Origin: Nyssa sinensis | Taxonomy: Eukaryota > Streptophyta > Magnoliopsida > Cornales > Nyssaceae | Length of the DNA stretch: 64,000 bases | Direction: 5' to 3' | Assembly (NCBI GenBank): GCA_008638375.1 | Contig: CM018037.1 | Coordinates: 30,823,576-30,887,575, forward strand | The notes under the pieces: model-generated | Database searches by the model: none | What the model saw: only the letters and a program-made list of their open reading frames with translations | Told to the model about the DNA's origin: nothing | Program-made: the position numbers and the translations under genes | Shown here: positions 51,501-62,212 of the stretch, piece after piece | Position numbering within the stretch: the stretch's first letter is position 1 | Layout: the number at the start of each line of letters is the position of its first letter

Positions 51501-51821
51501 TGATTGAATTAGGAATCCTTGACAATTTGAATCAACAAATCTGGGCATCTTAACAAATACTGATTGTGCATTCCTTGTAAAGTTCTTTTCGCTTGCTTAT
51601 GAACTCACACTAACCTATCATTCTGTATTTAGGAGACAAACCAACTAGAGTACATAATCCCGGATGAGTCCTCCTTGGAGCATCACCTGCAGGTTTTCGA
51701 TACTGGGTTTATTGATTTCCTAAGGGAACTGCTTGAGATAAATCCCCTTAGGCGTCCTACTGCAAGAGAGGCACTGGAGCACCCCTGGCTTTCCCATCAG
51801 TATGAGTTCAATTCCTGCTGA
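39528..51821 (+). CDS. DYRKP: Plant DYRK-type protein kinase with frameshifted exon 2
   Basis: Exons: 39528-39813, 40837-41736, 42062-42341, 43523-43630, 43792-44070, 44294-44437 and 51633-51821, all GT/AG. Joined length fits about 727 aa after allowing for two frame changes in exon 2. The N-terminus (residues about 4-35; [17 protein letters not shown]) is LisH-like; residues about 96-390 are acidic and poorly conserved. The kinase domain runs from about 410: LGSAAFSKV loop, catalytic Lys in [18 protein letters not shown] loop, DLG metal site, [11 protein letters not shown] activation segment keeping the second DYRK tyrosine, and a C-lobe ending HPWLSHQY. It is related to Arabidopsis At1g73450/At2g40120. 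In exon 2 the frame shifts by +1 near 41190-41205 and again near 41650-41660 (TAA at 41211 and TGA at 41661 in the old frames), yet protein-like sequence continues beyond both. This is either a damaged gene or base-calling/assembly indels. Confidence 0.85.
40281..40565. mobile_element. 285-bp hAT-like MITE in kinase intron 1
   Basis: Ends CAAGGGCAGAACCA and, reversed, CAAGGGCTGAACCA; flanked by 8-bp TTGATAGT (40273-40280) and TTGATAAT (40566-40573), 7 of 8 matching. The inside repeats ggtcaaaattttggg-type words. A decayed relative lies at 28932-29220. Confidence 0.75.
44850..49761 (-). mobile_element. Nearly complete Ty1/copia element, antisense in kinase intron 6
   Basis: LTRs at 44850-45043 (194 bp) and 49569-49761 (193 bp) differ at about 4 bases and one 1-bp indel. 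Both sides carry the 5-bp target duplication TTTAT (44845-44849, 49762-49766). In element (minus) orientation the LTR runs TGTGAAAATCCC to TCTACA, followed by primer site TGATATCAGAG near 49558-49568; the polypurine tract gagggggag abuts the 3' LTR near 45044. Roughly 2% LTR divergence implies a recent insertion. It accounts for 4.9 kb of the 7.2-kb intron and is opposite to the gene, which may limit premature polyadenylation from the LTRs. Confidence 0.93.
45051..49528 (-). pseudogene. Copia Gag-Pol polyprotein, broken
   Basis: Order along the minus strand: Gag (49528 to about 48800; [16 protein letters not shown]), CCHC zinc knuckle [14 protein letters not shown] (about 48580), protease IDSGASDHM (about 48270), pre-integrase WHRRMGHPN (about 47870), integrase core ([31 protein letters not shown]; 47690-47390), reverse transcriptase (46512-45700; [18 protein letters not shown] and [10 protein letters not shown]), RNase H ([13 protein letters not shown]) and the tail ADIFTKGL. 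The reading frame changes near 48850, 48090, 47690, 46850, 46500 and 45470, and one in-frame TAG lies near 45247. It cannot act on its own as assembled. Confidence 0.9.
50328..50613. repeat. 144-bp tandem duplication in kinase intron 6
   Basis: Copies start at about 50328 and 50472 (gaacctgatcacgatcccgt) and are nearly identical: one C/T change and a 2-bp deletion near the end. Noncoding, 0.6 kb right of the copia element. Confidence 0.88.
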
Positions 51822-53429
51822 AATTCTGGAGAAACTGGTTGTTTTGTCGGTTTATTAAATCAGTTTTGAAGGATCTCATGAGTTGAGTAGCTTTCTGTCA
51901 GCACAAACCTGGTATATGTTCTTGATTGCAGTTGTTCTGGTTAGTACAGATGTAATTACAATATATTATATTGTATATATTTGTTAATTAACATTTTTGT
52001 AATGGATGGGATTCCCATCTATAATTCTTCTCTTTTTTCATTTTTTTTTCATTTCTTTTTGGGGTTAGGAGATTGACTGCTGAAGATTATGAAGCAGAAT
52101 AATCATTTGTGTTCAGATGAGTATGGAGTGCTCTTGTTGTGAATTATTAATACACTGCTTATCAAATGTACCCACAATTTTGGCTAAAAAAATATTTTTG
52201 TTCTTTTTAAGCTCTTGATTCACTTCAAACTTCCATCTTAAATTCTCTCTTTATTTTACCTCCGAGCTTTTGACATTCCACTTGACTTCAAGATTATGCT
52301 GGCAGCCTCAAAAAACCAAGCTGATGCTCCTGCTAGTTGCGTACTCCTGGCTTGTACCTTCTTGAGTTTGATGCTGTATGCGCCACAAATCAGATTGGAC
52401 TCTGCAGCGCAAAGAAAGTGAGCTGGCAAGCACAGTTTGCAGTGATGGTAAGGGAGCTGTATCATTATGATTGTGAGAAACTACAATTGACACCCCTTCT
52501 GCAACTCTTTGGTTGCATTTGTTATCTGTTCCAAGTGACCTTTTGTATTACCTTGACCATAACCTGTCATGTGGCTGTTTGCAATAAGTTGACAACTTAG
52601 CAGCAAAACATGATCTGAATGCCCAAGTCATCGATCCAGACTGTTGCACCTGGTTCAGCCTGAGCTGCCACTAAGAAGTATTTTGGGTTATGTTATTACG
52701 GGTTATTTGAATTTGTGCGATCTCCTTCAAAACTTCCATGCAAGATAGGGGTCAAAGGAGATTAATTGTTAAGAGAGAATTCACCAAACATTAGGGCGTA
52801 TCTTGAATTTTTATTTATAAGTTGTAATTTTGTCAATTTTGATGAGCATTAGGAACGAATAAATCGAATTTAAAATGTATTTATTGATAAAAGTTTTTTT
52901 GTCGAACTCACCTCTCAGAAGTAGTTCTGTAAGATGACTTTGGATTGAAGTTAGCTCAGTAGGCTCCCTGACATCTAGACTTGCATAGGCACGTGACAAT
53001 TTTATAGATTAATGCTCAAACATGACGTATCAGGTTCATTCTACTGTTAGTCTTCAATTAGCACTCACACCTTGTGTCCCATATTTTAAGGAATCTCTCT
53101 CAGTTTCTAGAGTTTTTAAATTCTCTTCTCTTTTTCCTACTTATTTCACCTTGAGAACTTTTGCTATCTGACGTGAAAGACTTACTTTTTATGTGACCCT
53201 TTTTTTTTTGACCTATCACCGGTTTTGAACTATCTACACCTTTTGTGAGAAACTACAAGAATCGACATTTCTAGTATATTATCCGTTTCAAGTGATCTTT
53301 TGATGAAATAGAGTTAATTTCTCCGCTATAATGGCAGTTAAAGGTCAAGATTAGGAGTGTGTTACTTTGGTCCAAGAAAAGCTTTGCCCTTGAAGCCATC
53401 ACCGATAAATTAAAACAAGTCAAAAGTGC
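51822..53429. other. Kinase 3' UTR and gene-free spacer
   Basis: Beyond the kinase TGA the sequence becomes AT-rich, consistent with a 3' UTR for the first few hundred bases. Short open frames (for example 52337-52597 plus) show no recognised domain and overlap open frames on the other strand, so I do not call a gene. Confidence 0.5.
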
Positions 53430-53873
53430 CATTTTGTTCTAAACAAAAGATTGATAGGTGGCATCACCCCACGTAAGTTTCAGTTACATTTCTTTTGTTA
53501 TATAAAAATGTTATTACTGATGGCGGTGAAGTGAAAGGCGGCAAATTTTTTCTGTAAATAGGAGATGATAGATTCATTTCATATACACAGATTTTGATAC
53601 AGAATTCCATTACTAGAATAATCTACTGTAAGCATAGTGTGATCCCATATTGTATTACTCCTTAAATAGATTAGTAAAATCCTTTCTTTTAATTATGGAC
53701 ATAGGTCTGAAGCCGAACCACATAAATATCTGTGTGCACTTATGTGATTGGTTATTATCTATTATTTTAAAACACATTATCAACATGAAGCTCTGGTCCA
53801 TTACGGGTGTACTGAAATAAAGGTAATATTTAGTACATTTGAATCTAAATATTCTCTTTATTTTATTTATATT

Positions 53874-56800
53874 ATGCCAAATCTCACCAAAATTGAATTT
53901 GCTGTATTGGATATTACTGAAGAAAATTATTTATCCTGAATCCTTTATTTTGAATTTCACCTTGAAACCAATAGTTTCGGTGATAATATTAAAAAAGAAA
54001 ATACTGCATCCCTAAAGGATCGTGCACAGGCACTAATATTTCTTCACTATCATATTCATGAAGGCCTAAAGTCGAAATATCTCACAGTAAAAGATCTACT
54101 AATCATTTGAAGGAATATAACAAAAAGGTATGACCACCAATGTACTATCATTCTCTCAAGGGCTCAGTATAATTAGTTGCACCTTAGGTTGCAAGATTTT
54201 AAATCAGTCAGTGAATACAACCCTGCATTATTCAGAATTACTTCGCAATTGAAAGTGTGCGGAGAAAATATTATAGATACAGATATGCTGAAAAGACATT
54301 CTCCATATTTTATGCCTCGAATATCGTCCTGTAACAACAATATCGAGAGCGTCAGTTTATTAAATATTCTGAATTGATATCATGTCTTCTCCTGGCTGAA
54401 CAACACAGTAACCTTGTGATGAAAAATCATCAGTTACATCCCACTAACTGTACCATTCCCTAGAAAGAATGGAAATGCATTTCTTGAAGTAAATGCAACT
54501 TCATCATATAGACAGAGACATGAGATATGGCCGTAGATGTGGTCGTGGTTGCAACTGGCATAAGAACTCATACCGAGGTGATCACAAGAATAATTCTCCT
54601 AATGGTCCCAGAAGAGACACAGCGCAGCACCTGAAGTGCAATAATAATATTGAAGCAAAGCAACAAAATGGGAAACAAAAATTAGTCCAAGATCTTGAAG
54701 AATCTTGTTATCGTTGTGGTGGAAAAGGACATTGGTCGCGTACCTGTCATACGTCTAGACATTTTGTGGATCGTTATCAAGTATCACTAAAGGAAAAGGG
54801 AAAAGAAATAGAAACAAATTTTACTAATGGTCCTGTGAATGTTACTGATGATCTTATGGAATTTCTTTGATGATCCTATGGATATTACATGCCTAGATGT
54901 CTCAGATTTCTTTGCAGATTCTAGTGGAAGAATTGACCATTTAATAGGCGATGGGAACATATATGTCAATTAGTATTCTTTGTTATATTATGTTGCTTTG
55001 TTTAACTTACTATAGTATTTGTGTTGTTTTGTTTAACTCACTATAATGTTGAATTATGTTTCTTCAATACAATTTAACTTTTTTATGTCTCTATTTTTAA
55101 TACATTATAATGAATTGATAGACTCTTGATGGATAACAGAGATATCTGTCTAGCATACAGTGTCACTACTCATACAATCGTTCGAGATAAAATATATTTC
55201 TTTACTCTGAAATTATGTAAAGCTAATGTCAACACCATATTTGGTGCTGCAAACATGATTGAAGGCTCTGGAAGAGCCGACATCATATTGCCAAATGGGA
55301 TAACATTTCATATAAATGATGCCTTAAAGCTAATGTCAACACCATATCTGGTAGTTGCAAACATGATTGAAGGCTCTAGAAGAGCCGACATCACATTGCC
55401 AAATAGGGACAACATTTCATATAAATGATGCCTTATACTCTAGGAAATCCAAAAGAAATTTGCTTAGTTTTAAAAATATTCGTCGAAATGAATATCATAT
55501 TGAGACCATTAATGAAGGTGATATGGAATATTTTTGTATCACATCTATAATTTCAAACAGGAAAAGCTTCCTGGAGAAACTTCCTACTTTCTCCTTGGAA
55601 CTGTACCAAATTATTATAAATGTTATTGAATCACATGTTATGATGAACCAGAAGTTCACTGACTCAAATACTTTTTGTACGTCGGCATGACTGATTTGGC
55701 CACCCAAGGGTAATAATGATACAGAGAATCATTGAAAATTCATACGGACATCCTTTAAAGAACCAAAAGATTCTTTTACTATGTCAATATTCATACACTA
55801 CTTGTTCTCAGGAAAAACTGATAATAAGGCCATTTCCCAAGGTGAGTGTTGAATCTCTAGTGTTTTTAAAACTGCATTTAAGGCAGATATATATGAACCT
55901 ATTCACCCACCAGGTGGACCATTTCGTTACTTTATGGTATTGATAGATGCATCAACTAGATAGTCTCATGTCTGTTTACTTTCATCTCGTAATGTAGCAT
56001 TTGCGAGACTCTTTACTAAAATCATTCAATTAAGAACACAATTCCTTGATCATCCTATCAAGACAATATGTCTTGATAATGTTAGTGAATTTACTTCTCG
56101 AGCATTTAATGAATATTGCATGTTAATAGAAATTATTGTCGAACACCTTGTTGCTCATGTACACATGTAAAATGGTTTAGCAGAATCTTAGATCAAACGT
56201 CTTCAATTAATAGTTAAACCTTTACTTATGAAGACAAAGTTTCCTACTTCTACTTGGGGGCATGCCATATATTACATGTTGTGACATTAATTCGTATTAG
56301 GCCAACTACTTATCACAAATATTCTCTTTTACAAATTGTACTTGGCTACCCACCAAATGTGTCTCACTTAAGATTTTTTTGTTACACTGTACAAGTCCCT
56401 ATAGTACCCCCATAATGTACTAAAATGGGTCCCCAAAGACAATTAAGAATTTATGTTGGTTTTGATTCTCTATAAATCATAAAATATCTTGAGCCCCTTG
56501 ACAGATGATTTATTTACTACATGATTTGCAGATTGTCATTTTGATGAGACAGTCTTCCCACCATTAGGGGAAGAGAAGCTGAAGCCAGAAGCTTAGCATG
56601 AAATTTCATGAAATGCAACAACATTAACTTATCTTGATCCTCATACTAATCAGTGTGAACTAAAAGTTCAAAAGATCATTTATTTACAAAATATTTCAAA
56701 TCAATTACCATATGCATTCACTGATACAAAGAAAATAATAAAATCGCACATACCAACTGCAAATATCTCTGCACGGATTAATGTCCCTGTAGGACAATTA

Positions 56801-58217
56801 GTTACTATAACAACAAATGAATCTATGGCATGCTTGAAGCATGGTAGACCCATTGGTACGAAAGATAAGCTTCCCCGAAAGAGAAAGGCAAGAGAAACAA
56901 AAGAAATGACAACTCTTGAAGAGACCACACATAATATAATGATTGATAAAACCAACGTTGGTATAAAAATACCTCATGAGGAAGGTAAACACACGCCTTT
57001 AGAAGAGGAAATGCTTCCTGAAGAAGTAATATCCCCTGAAACGGAACAAGTAGCCCCTGAAAAGACACATGTACCTGAAAATAAAGAAATCTTGATAAAT
57101 TATGTATCTAATGGAGATATATGGGATCGAAGTGATATTATCATTGATCATATATTTGCCTTCTCAATATCATTAGAAATCATCAGAAGTGATGAGGATC
57201 CTGAACCACAAAACTTCAAAAAATGTCAATGTAAAAATGATTGACCAAAATGAAAGGAAGTGATATAGGCTGAATTAGACTCGTTAGCAAAATGAGAGGT
57301 ATTTGAACCTATAGTCCAGACACCTAAAGGCATAAAACTTGTAGGGTACAAATGGGTACTTGTATGGAAATGTAATGAACAAAATGAAATTATCAGATAT
57401 AAAGCTAGACTTAACACAAGGTTTCTCGCAGAGACCTTGTGTTGATTACGATGAGACATATTCTCTAGTCATGAATACAATTACGTTTCAATTTTTGATA
57501 AGCCTGGTAGTTTCAGAAGGACTAGACGTGCACCTTATGAACGTAGTTACAACATACTTATATGGATCACTTGATAGTGACATATACATGAAAATCCCTA
57601 AAAAATTTAAGGTTCCTGAAGCTAGTAATTCACATCCTCGTACCATGTATTCAATCAAGTTACAATGATCACTATATGGATGGAAACAGTCTGGATGAAT
57701 GTGGTACAATCGCCTCAGTGAATATTTACTAAATGAAGGATATGCAAATAATCCAATTTGTCCATGTATTTTCATAAAGAAATCGGATATTGGATTTGCA
57801 ATAGTGGCAGTATATGTTGATGATTTAAATCTTGTAGGGACTCCTGAAGAGCTTACAAAAATCGCTACTTATTTGAAACAAGAGTTTGAAATGAAGGATT
57901 TGGGAAAAAACAAATTATGTCTCAGCTTGCAAATCGAGCGTTTTCCAAAAAGGAATGTTTCTTCATCAATCGGCATATATAGAGAAAATTTTGAAATGAT
58001 TTTATATGGATAAGGCTCATCCATTAAAGCAGGTTACATTAAAGGAGATAAAATCAAACACATCTTACCAAAAACTTTTTATACTCGTGACCTCCAAAAG
58101 GACAGTGATCTGAATGTACAACAGATACATTTCAGTTATAATGTAGTAGATTTATTCACTAAGGCATTACTAACGTCGACTTTCAAAAAGCTAATACATA
58201 AATGTGGAATGCGTTAG
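53874..58217 (+). pseudogene. Decayed copia Gag-Pol of the old element
   Basis: Gag remnants start MPNLTKIEFAVLDITEENYL (53874), continue with DRAQALIFLHYHIHEGLKS and HLRLQDFKSVSEYN, and include the zinc knuckle CYRCGGKGHWSRTCH (54710-54760). Integrase traces lie at 55900-56250, reverse-transcriptase traces at 57360-58010 (VDDLNLVGTPEELT), and the RNase H tail VVDLFTKALLTSTFKKLI ends at TAG 58215-58217. Many stops and frameshifts throughout. Inactive. Confidence 0.85.
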
Positions 58218-58243
58218 CTCAAATATTTGAACAATTAAAAAAA

Positions 58244-59852
58244 GGAGATAATTACACTTATCTCCCCTGAGGTTTCTGACAATTACAGAAACCTCCCCTA
58301 TGGTTTCAGAAATAACACTGTCCCCCTGTCAGATATTGTCTCCAAACGGCATTAACCAAGTTGGTTCATTTACCAAATTACCCTTATAGTTTAATAATAT
58401 ATTTTTTTATTTTTTCTTATTTATTTTTCCTCTCTCAACTCTCTCTGTGTCCCCACTTCCACTCCATCTCACTTCCCTTTCTCTCTTATTTTCTCTACTA
58501 CCCAGAACAACACCGACAGTGAGAGAATGACACGCAAGCAGGGTCACGGAACCGGGCGGCGCGGAGGTTGGCGACGGTGGCAAAGATTCTTCCAATCTCG
58601 TCAGCGGCGGCAATCCGTCACCATGGTAAGGCGGATCGGCAACAGCTGTATAGTGTTTTTCATTGTCAGCGGCGGCGAAGTAGGATTCGTTGAAGCGTTG
58701 TGACAGGAGGCGAGGGTCGTAGCCGATGTAGCCGTCGTCGTCAAAGGGGCGAGTCGACGTCGTCGTAATGTTATCGGCGTCAAAGGGGCGGATCTGAGCC
58801 GAAGCTCTCTTGCTATTTCCCACTTTTCAATTTCTTTTCTCCTCTTTTGGTATATTAGAATTAATACACACCCATAGACATACTCTCTCTAGAAATTTTC
58901 CCTTTCTAATCCTCTCTCTCTCTCTCTAAAACTCACTCTCTTGCGGTGGCCATGGAGGTGGTAGGCTTGTGAAATGAAATGGATTTATGGATATGTGAAA
59001 TGGGTTTATGGACATGAATATGTGAAATAGTATTTTTTTTCTTGCAACATGTATGGTGAGAGAGAGAGGATGGGAAGGGGTGGGTTGAAAAAGAATTTTC
59101 CATGGATTTGTGTAATCACAGGTTATGCATAGTCATTTTTTTTCTTATGGATGAGGTGTGGTTAATATTTTGCAGATGTTGAGATCCTGCATATGAAGAA
59201 AGAATGGGTGTGGATGATGGTGGAATCCTAAGCTAAGATTAATTTTAATTTGAGGATAAACTTATATTTAATTCATTAAATGTAGATGTTATTAACTGAG
59301 TAAATGTGTGTGTATATACACTTTTATATATATATATATATATATTTATGAACTTATGAAGAAAAAGATACCAAAATTTTTTTTCCCTTCACTTAATAGC
59401 ACATATAGACGGGTTCTGGGGATTTTGAATTTGAATTTTGAAGATTTTGGAGTTGGCCAAAGTGGTAGTGTTGGCCTTGGTGGTTGTGAGGGCAAGGGTG
59501 TTTACAGAGAAAGAGGGTTTCTATGATGGAGAGGGAATAGTTATAGAGATAGGGTTATAGGGTTTCTGTGAGAGAGGAAGAAAGAGGTTAGGGCAGAGAA
59601 ATTGAGAGAGATTATTAATTAAAAAAATTATTAAAAGTGAGGGTAGTTTTGTCATTTAATTATGATTTGTAAGGGGTAAAATTGACATTTAGACAAAAAA
59701 ATTGCTTACATCATCAAATTTTAACGGTCAACTAATGGCAGGAGGAATCTATTATAAACATTGAAACCAGAAGGGAGATAGTGTTGTTTCAGAAACTATA
59801 GGAGAGGATTCTGTCATTGTCAGAAACCTCAAGAAAAGTAAATGTAATTATC
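58244..59852. mobile_element. Mutator-like element, candidate Pack-MULE
   Basis: Long terminal inverted repeats (about 100-200 bp): left gagataattacacttatctc with cctgaggtttctgacaatta, right (reversed) gataattacatttacttttc with ttgaggtttctgacaatgac. Flanked by attaaaaaaa (58234-58243 and 59853-59862), a 9-10 bp duplication, though low complexity blurs the exact edge. At 1609 bp it has no transposase; the interior holds a GC-rich stretch (58500-58800) unlike its surroundings. Nested between pol and the 3' LTR of the old copia element. Confidence 0.75.
58600..58790 (-). pseudogene. Captured clathrin light chain N-terminal fragment
   Basis: The minus strand encodes TTTSTRPFDDDGYIGYDPR followed by LLSQRF (core 58677-58766), which looks like the N-terminus of plant clathrin light chains (TTRPFDDDGYIGYDPRLPSQRF-type). 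Clathrin light chains regulate clathrin coats at the plasma membrane and trans-Golgi. Here there is no heavy-chain-binding coiled coil; the frame runs into unrelated proline/serine-rich sequence and stops at 58407. A preceding RPFDAD looks like a short internal repeat of RPFDDD. Attribution is from memory of the family; the fragment is inside transposon inverted repeats, so it is a captured exon piece rather than a gene. Confidence 0.6.
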
Positions 59853-60325
59853 ATTAAAAAAAAAATTATGCTCATACTATAATTAAGAGAAGTATGAGAG
59901 TATATTAATATTCCTTTAATTGACACCCAAAGGTGTTATAAACAAAAGACTGGTGGTGGGTGTCATCACCTCACGTAAGCTTCAGCTACATTTCTTTTGT
60001 TATATCAAAATGTTATTACTGATGACAGTGGAATAAAGGCGGTGAAGTGAATGTGGCATCAAGGCGGCAAATTTTTTCAATAAATAGGAAATGATAGATT
60101 TATTTCGTATACACACGTAGAGATTTTAATATAGTGAATTTCACTATTAGAATAATTTAGTGTGAGTATAGTGAGAATTTATATTATATTCTTTCTTAGA
60201 CATATTAGTAAAAAAAATTTCTCTTAATTGTAGATGTAAATGTAACGTAAGTCTCAAATTGATTCACGTAAATATTTGAATAAACTTGTAAGATTAGTTA
60301 TTATCTATTATTTTCAAACACATTT

Positions 60326-61493
60326 GACATAATCCGAGTTCATGCCCGATCAGAATTCAAATTCCATGGATTCGACTCAATATTACATAATTGAAGATAT
60401 CATTATATTATTCTTTCATGATATATTGTAAGATATGCTATAGTTTTACATTTGACTGGACTTAAACCTTAATCAGTTGGATTTTACATGGATTTGGGGT
60501 CAATTATCAGATCTACATTCATGTAAAATAATTTGGGTGGGATTCACATGTTGATTTGACGCCTGACAGAAGGGAAATTTCTGATTTTCATTGACTGCAG
60601 AACAACTGGATCATATTTTTAAATAATTAGTGAAGTTTGAAAAGAGTTACATATACATTTGTTATTATTATAGGTTATATTTATTTATTGATTTAAAAAG
60701 AAGATTGAATAAATTAATTTTAATAATTTTACGAAGTCACTGTTTGAAAAAAAAGAAAGATGTTCATTAATAATATCAGAAGTAAATAATAACTCATAGT
60801 GTGAATAAAATAATAAAAGTGGAGAGTTAAAATTACAAATTCTATTATTATTAAGAGAGAGAGTTAATTCATTCTTATCCAATTTTTTTATTTTAAAAAA
60901 TAAAATCAAAAATAAAAAATTATCAACTTATATAACTTTTTTTCTCTTCTCGTTTTTGGATTTCATTTAACTCGTTACTTATTTTTGTTAGCATATCTAG
61001 ATTTAAATAAAAATATTAAAAATTATGGTTTGAGGGTGAGAGCTCTTCTTCCATCATCACCATTTCTAAAAGAAAGTATGAATTTTGCTAAGGTGATTCG
61101 CGAAAGTCCAATTTTTGTGATCTTATTGATCCGTGTAATATACGTGTCAATGTGCGTATCAGACGAACTAATAAAATCTTAAAAATTCAATCTCTGTGAC
61201 TTACCAAAACAGTCCTCAAAGGAGTATTTCTTCATCCATACATCATCTTACTAATTATGTTTCTAAACTTTGCTCCTCCAAATCTCGTTTCGTAAAAAAA
61301 TTAAAATTATTCTTTAAAAAAATTAAAATTAATAAATTATTACTATTATAAATATAAATTTATATATATATATATATATATATATTTTCAAATCGTATTT
61401 TTTTATTACCCATCCAAATAAGCACAGCTATGTGTCTTCACTTTTCCGTCCTGCCATTTTCTATCTTCCTTTCTTCCCTTCTCTTGAAGGAAG
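60326..61493. other. Upstream region of the phosphatase gene
   Basis: AT-rich with a TA microsatellite at about 61365-61385. No coding family recognised. Confidence 0.5.
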
Positions 61494-61500
61494 TATAAAT
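61494..61500 (+). promoter_or_regulatory. Candidate TATA box of the phosphatase gene
   Basis: TATAAAT, 392 bp upstream of the ATG at 61892. Initiation about 30 bp downstream would give a roughly 360-nt leader including a C-run and a (CT)n tract. Positional inference. Confidence 0.5.
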
Positions 61501-61664
61501 ATTTAAACAATGCATCATTATAGCCTATATAAATTCAAAGTTCAAACGCCAGCGGTCTTCCTTTTTGCTCTTTGTTACTTTTGTGGAGTAATTAACAACA
61601 CCGGTTCAGTTGCCTCCATCCCTGTCCTCTTCCCACTCGTCTTCCCAACGCGTGGTCGTAACTC

Positions 61665-61677
61665 TCCCCCCCCCCCT

Positions 61678-61720
<43 letters not shown>
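61665..61720 (+). repeat. C-run and (CT)n microsatellite in the phosphatase 5' leader
   Basis: A run of C (61666-61676) with ccctccccc followed by about 18 CT units. Likely transcribed; CT-rich leaders are common in plants. Confidence 0.75.
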
Positions 61721-61891
61721 ACTTCATCGAGGAAGCTAGCAGCTTGACCACCACAACTCCGCCACTTAGTATTCACACAGAAAACAATAAATAAGAGAGA
61801 GAAATTCAGATTCTGATTCGCTTCTTTTCCATTACTTCAACGAAGAACGAGACTTTTTTTTTGGGAAGAGACGTTAACCTAGCCTCCGGCC

Positions 61892-62212
61892 ATGGCCGAG
61901 TTGGCCCAAGCTGAAGTGTTCGCGCCGAGGACTATTCAAGTATGGAGGACATTGTTGAACTGGTTGGCCTTCTTCTTGCAGATCTTCGTTCAGATCATCA
62001 GAGGGACGCCTTCGTTGGCTCAAGTCCTATCTTATATCGGCCTCGGACACCATTCGTTGCTTTCTTCTTCTTCCCCTTCGTTCAAGCCCTTGCCCGTCGT
62101 TGAATTGCCGGAATTGCAGGAGCGAGAGCCACCGGCCGCCGCTGCTTTACAAATTTGCAGCGGAAGAGTCACCGTTGCCGACGAAGATGATCGGCATATG
62201 GAAAAACTCACG
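61892..62212 (+). CDS. HAD/SCP1-like phosphatase, first exon (gene continues past window)
   Basis: Exon 1 encodes 107 aa from MAELAQAEVFAPRTIQVWRT to MEKLT, ending at a GT donor (62213) in phase 0. Residues about 16-40 (VWRTLLNWLAFFLQIFVQII) form an N-terminal hydrophobic anchor, then SFKPLPVVELPE; the layout matches Arabidopsis At3g55960 (MAELTHADV...LWRTLVNWLAFFFQIF), a CTD-small-phosphatase-like HAD protein. In those proteins the next exon carries the catalytic DLDETLV motif right after this LT boundary, so the enzyme domain lies beyond the window. No exon 2 found up to 64000. ATG context (ggccATGGCC) is good. Expected protein is an aspartate-based phosphatase, tentatively membrane-attached. 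Confidence 0.85.

Larger units (their letters stand above)
53435..60320 (+). mobile_element. Old Ty1/copia element with nested transposon
   Basis: 5' LTR 53435-53774 (340 bp, TGTTCTAAACAAAAG to AAAACA) and 3' LTR 59934-60320 (387 bp, TGTTATAAACAAAAG to CAAACA), both with the same order of motifs (cacgtaagyttcag, ggcggcaaattttttc, ttattatctattattt). Five-base duplications CATTT at 53430-53434 and 60321-60325 define the insertion. LTRs differ by roughly 20% plus indels, so it is much older than the copia in the kinase intron. A second element (58244-59852) has inserted between pol and the 3' LTR. Confidence 0.85.

Noticed and set aside
52337..52600. 87-aa frame downstream of the kinase
   Set aside because: No recognised family, overlapping open frames on the other strand, and 3' UTR-like position.
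58407..58823. 138-aa protein-coding gene on the minus strand
   Set aside because: It lies wholly inside the inverted repeats of a Mutator-like element, holds only a short clathrin-light-chain-like piece and ends in low-complexity sequence; treated as a captured fragment.
61510..61794. 94-codon open frame upstream of the phosphatase start (possible uORF)
   Set aside because: It begins within about 10 bp of the candidate TATA box, so its ATG is probably upstream of the transcript start, and much of it is low-complexity Pro/Ser-Leu from the C-run and (CT)n tract.
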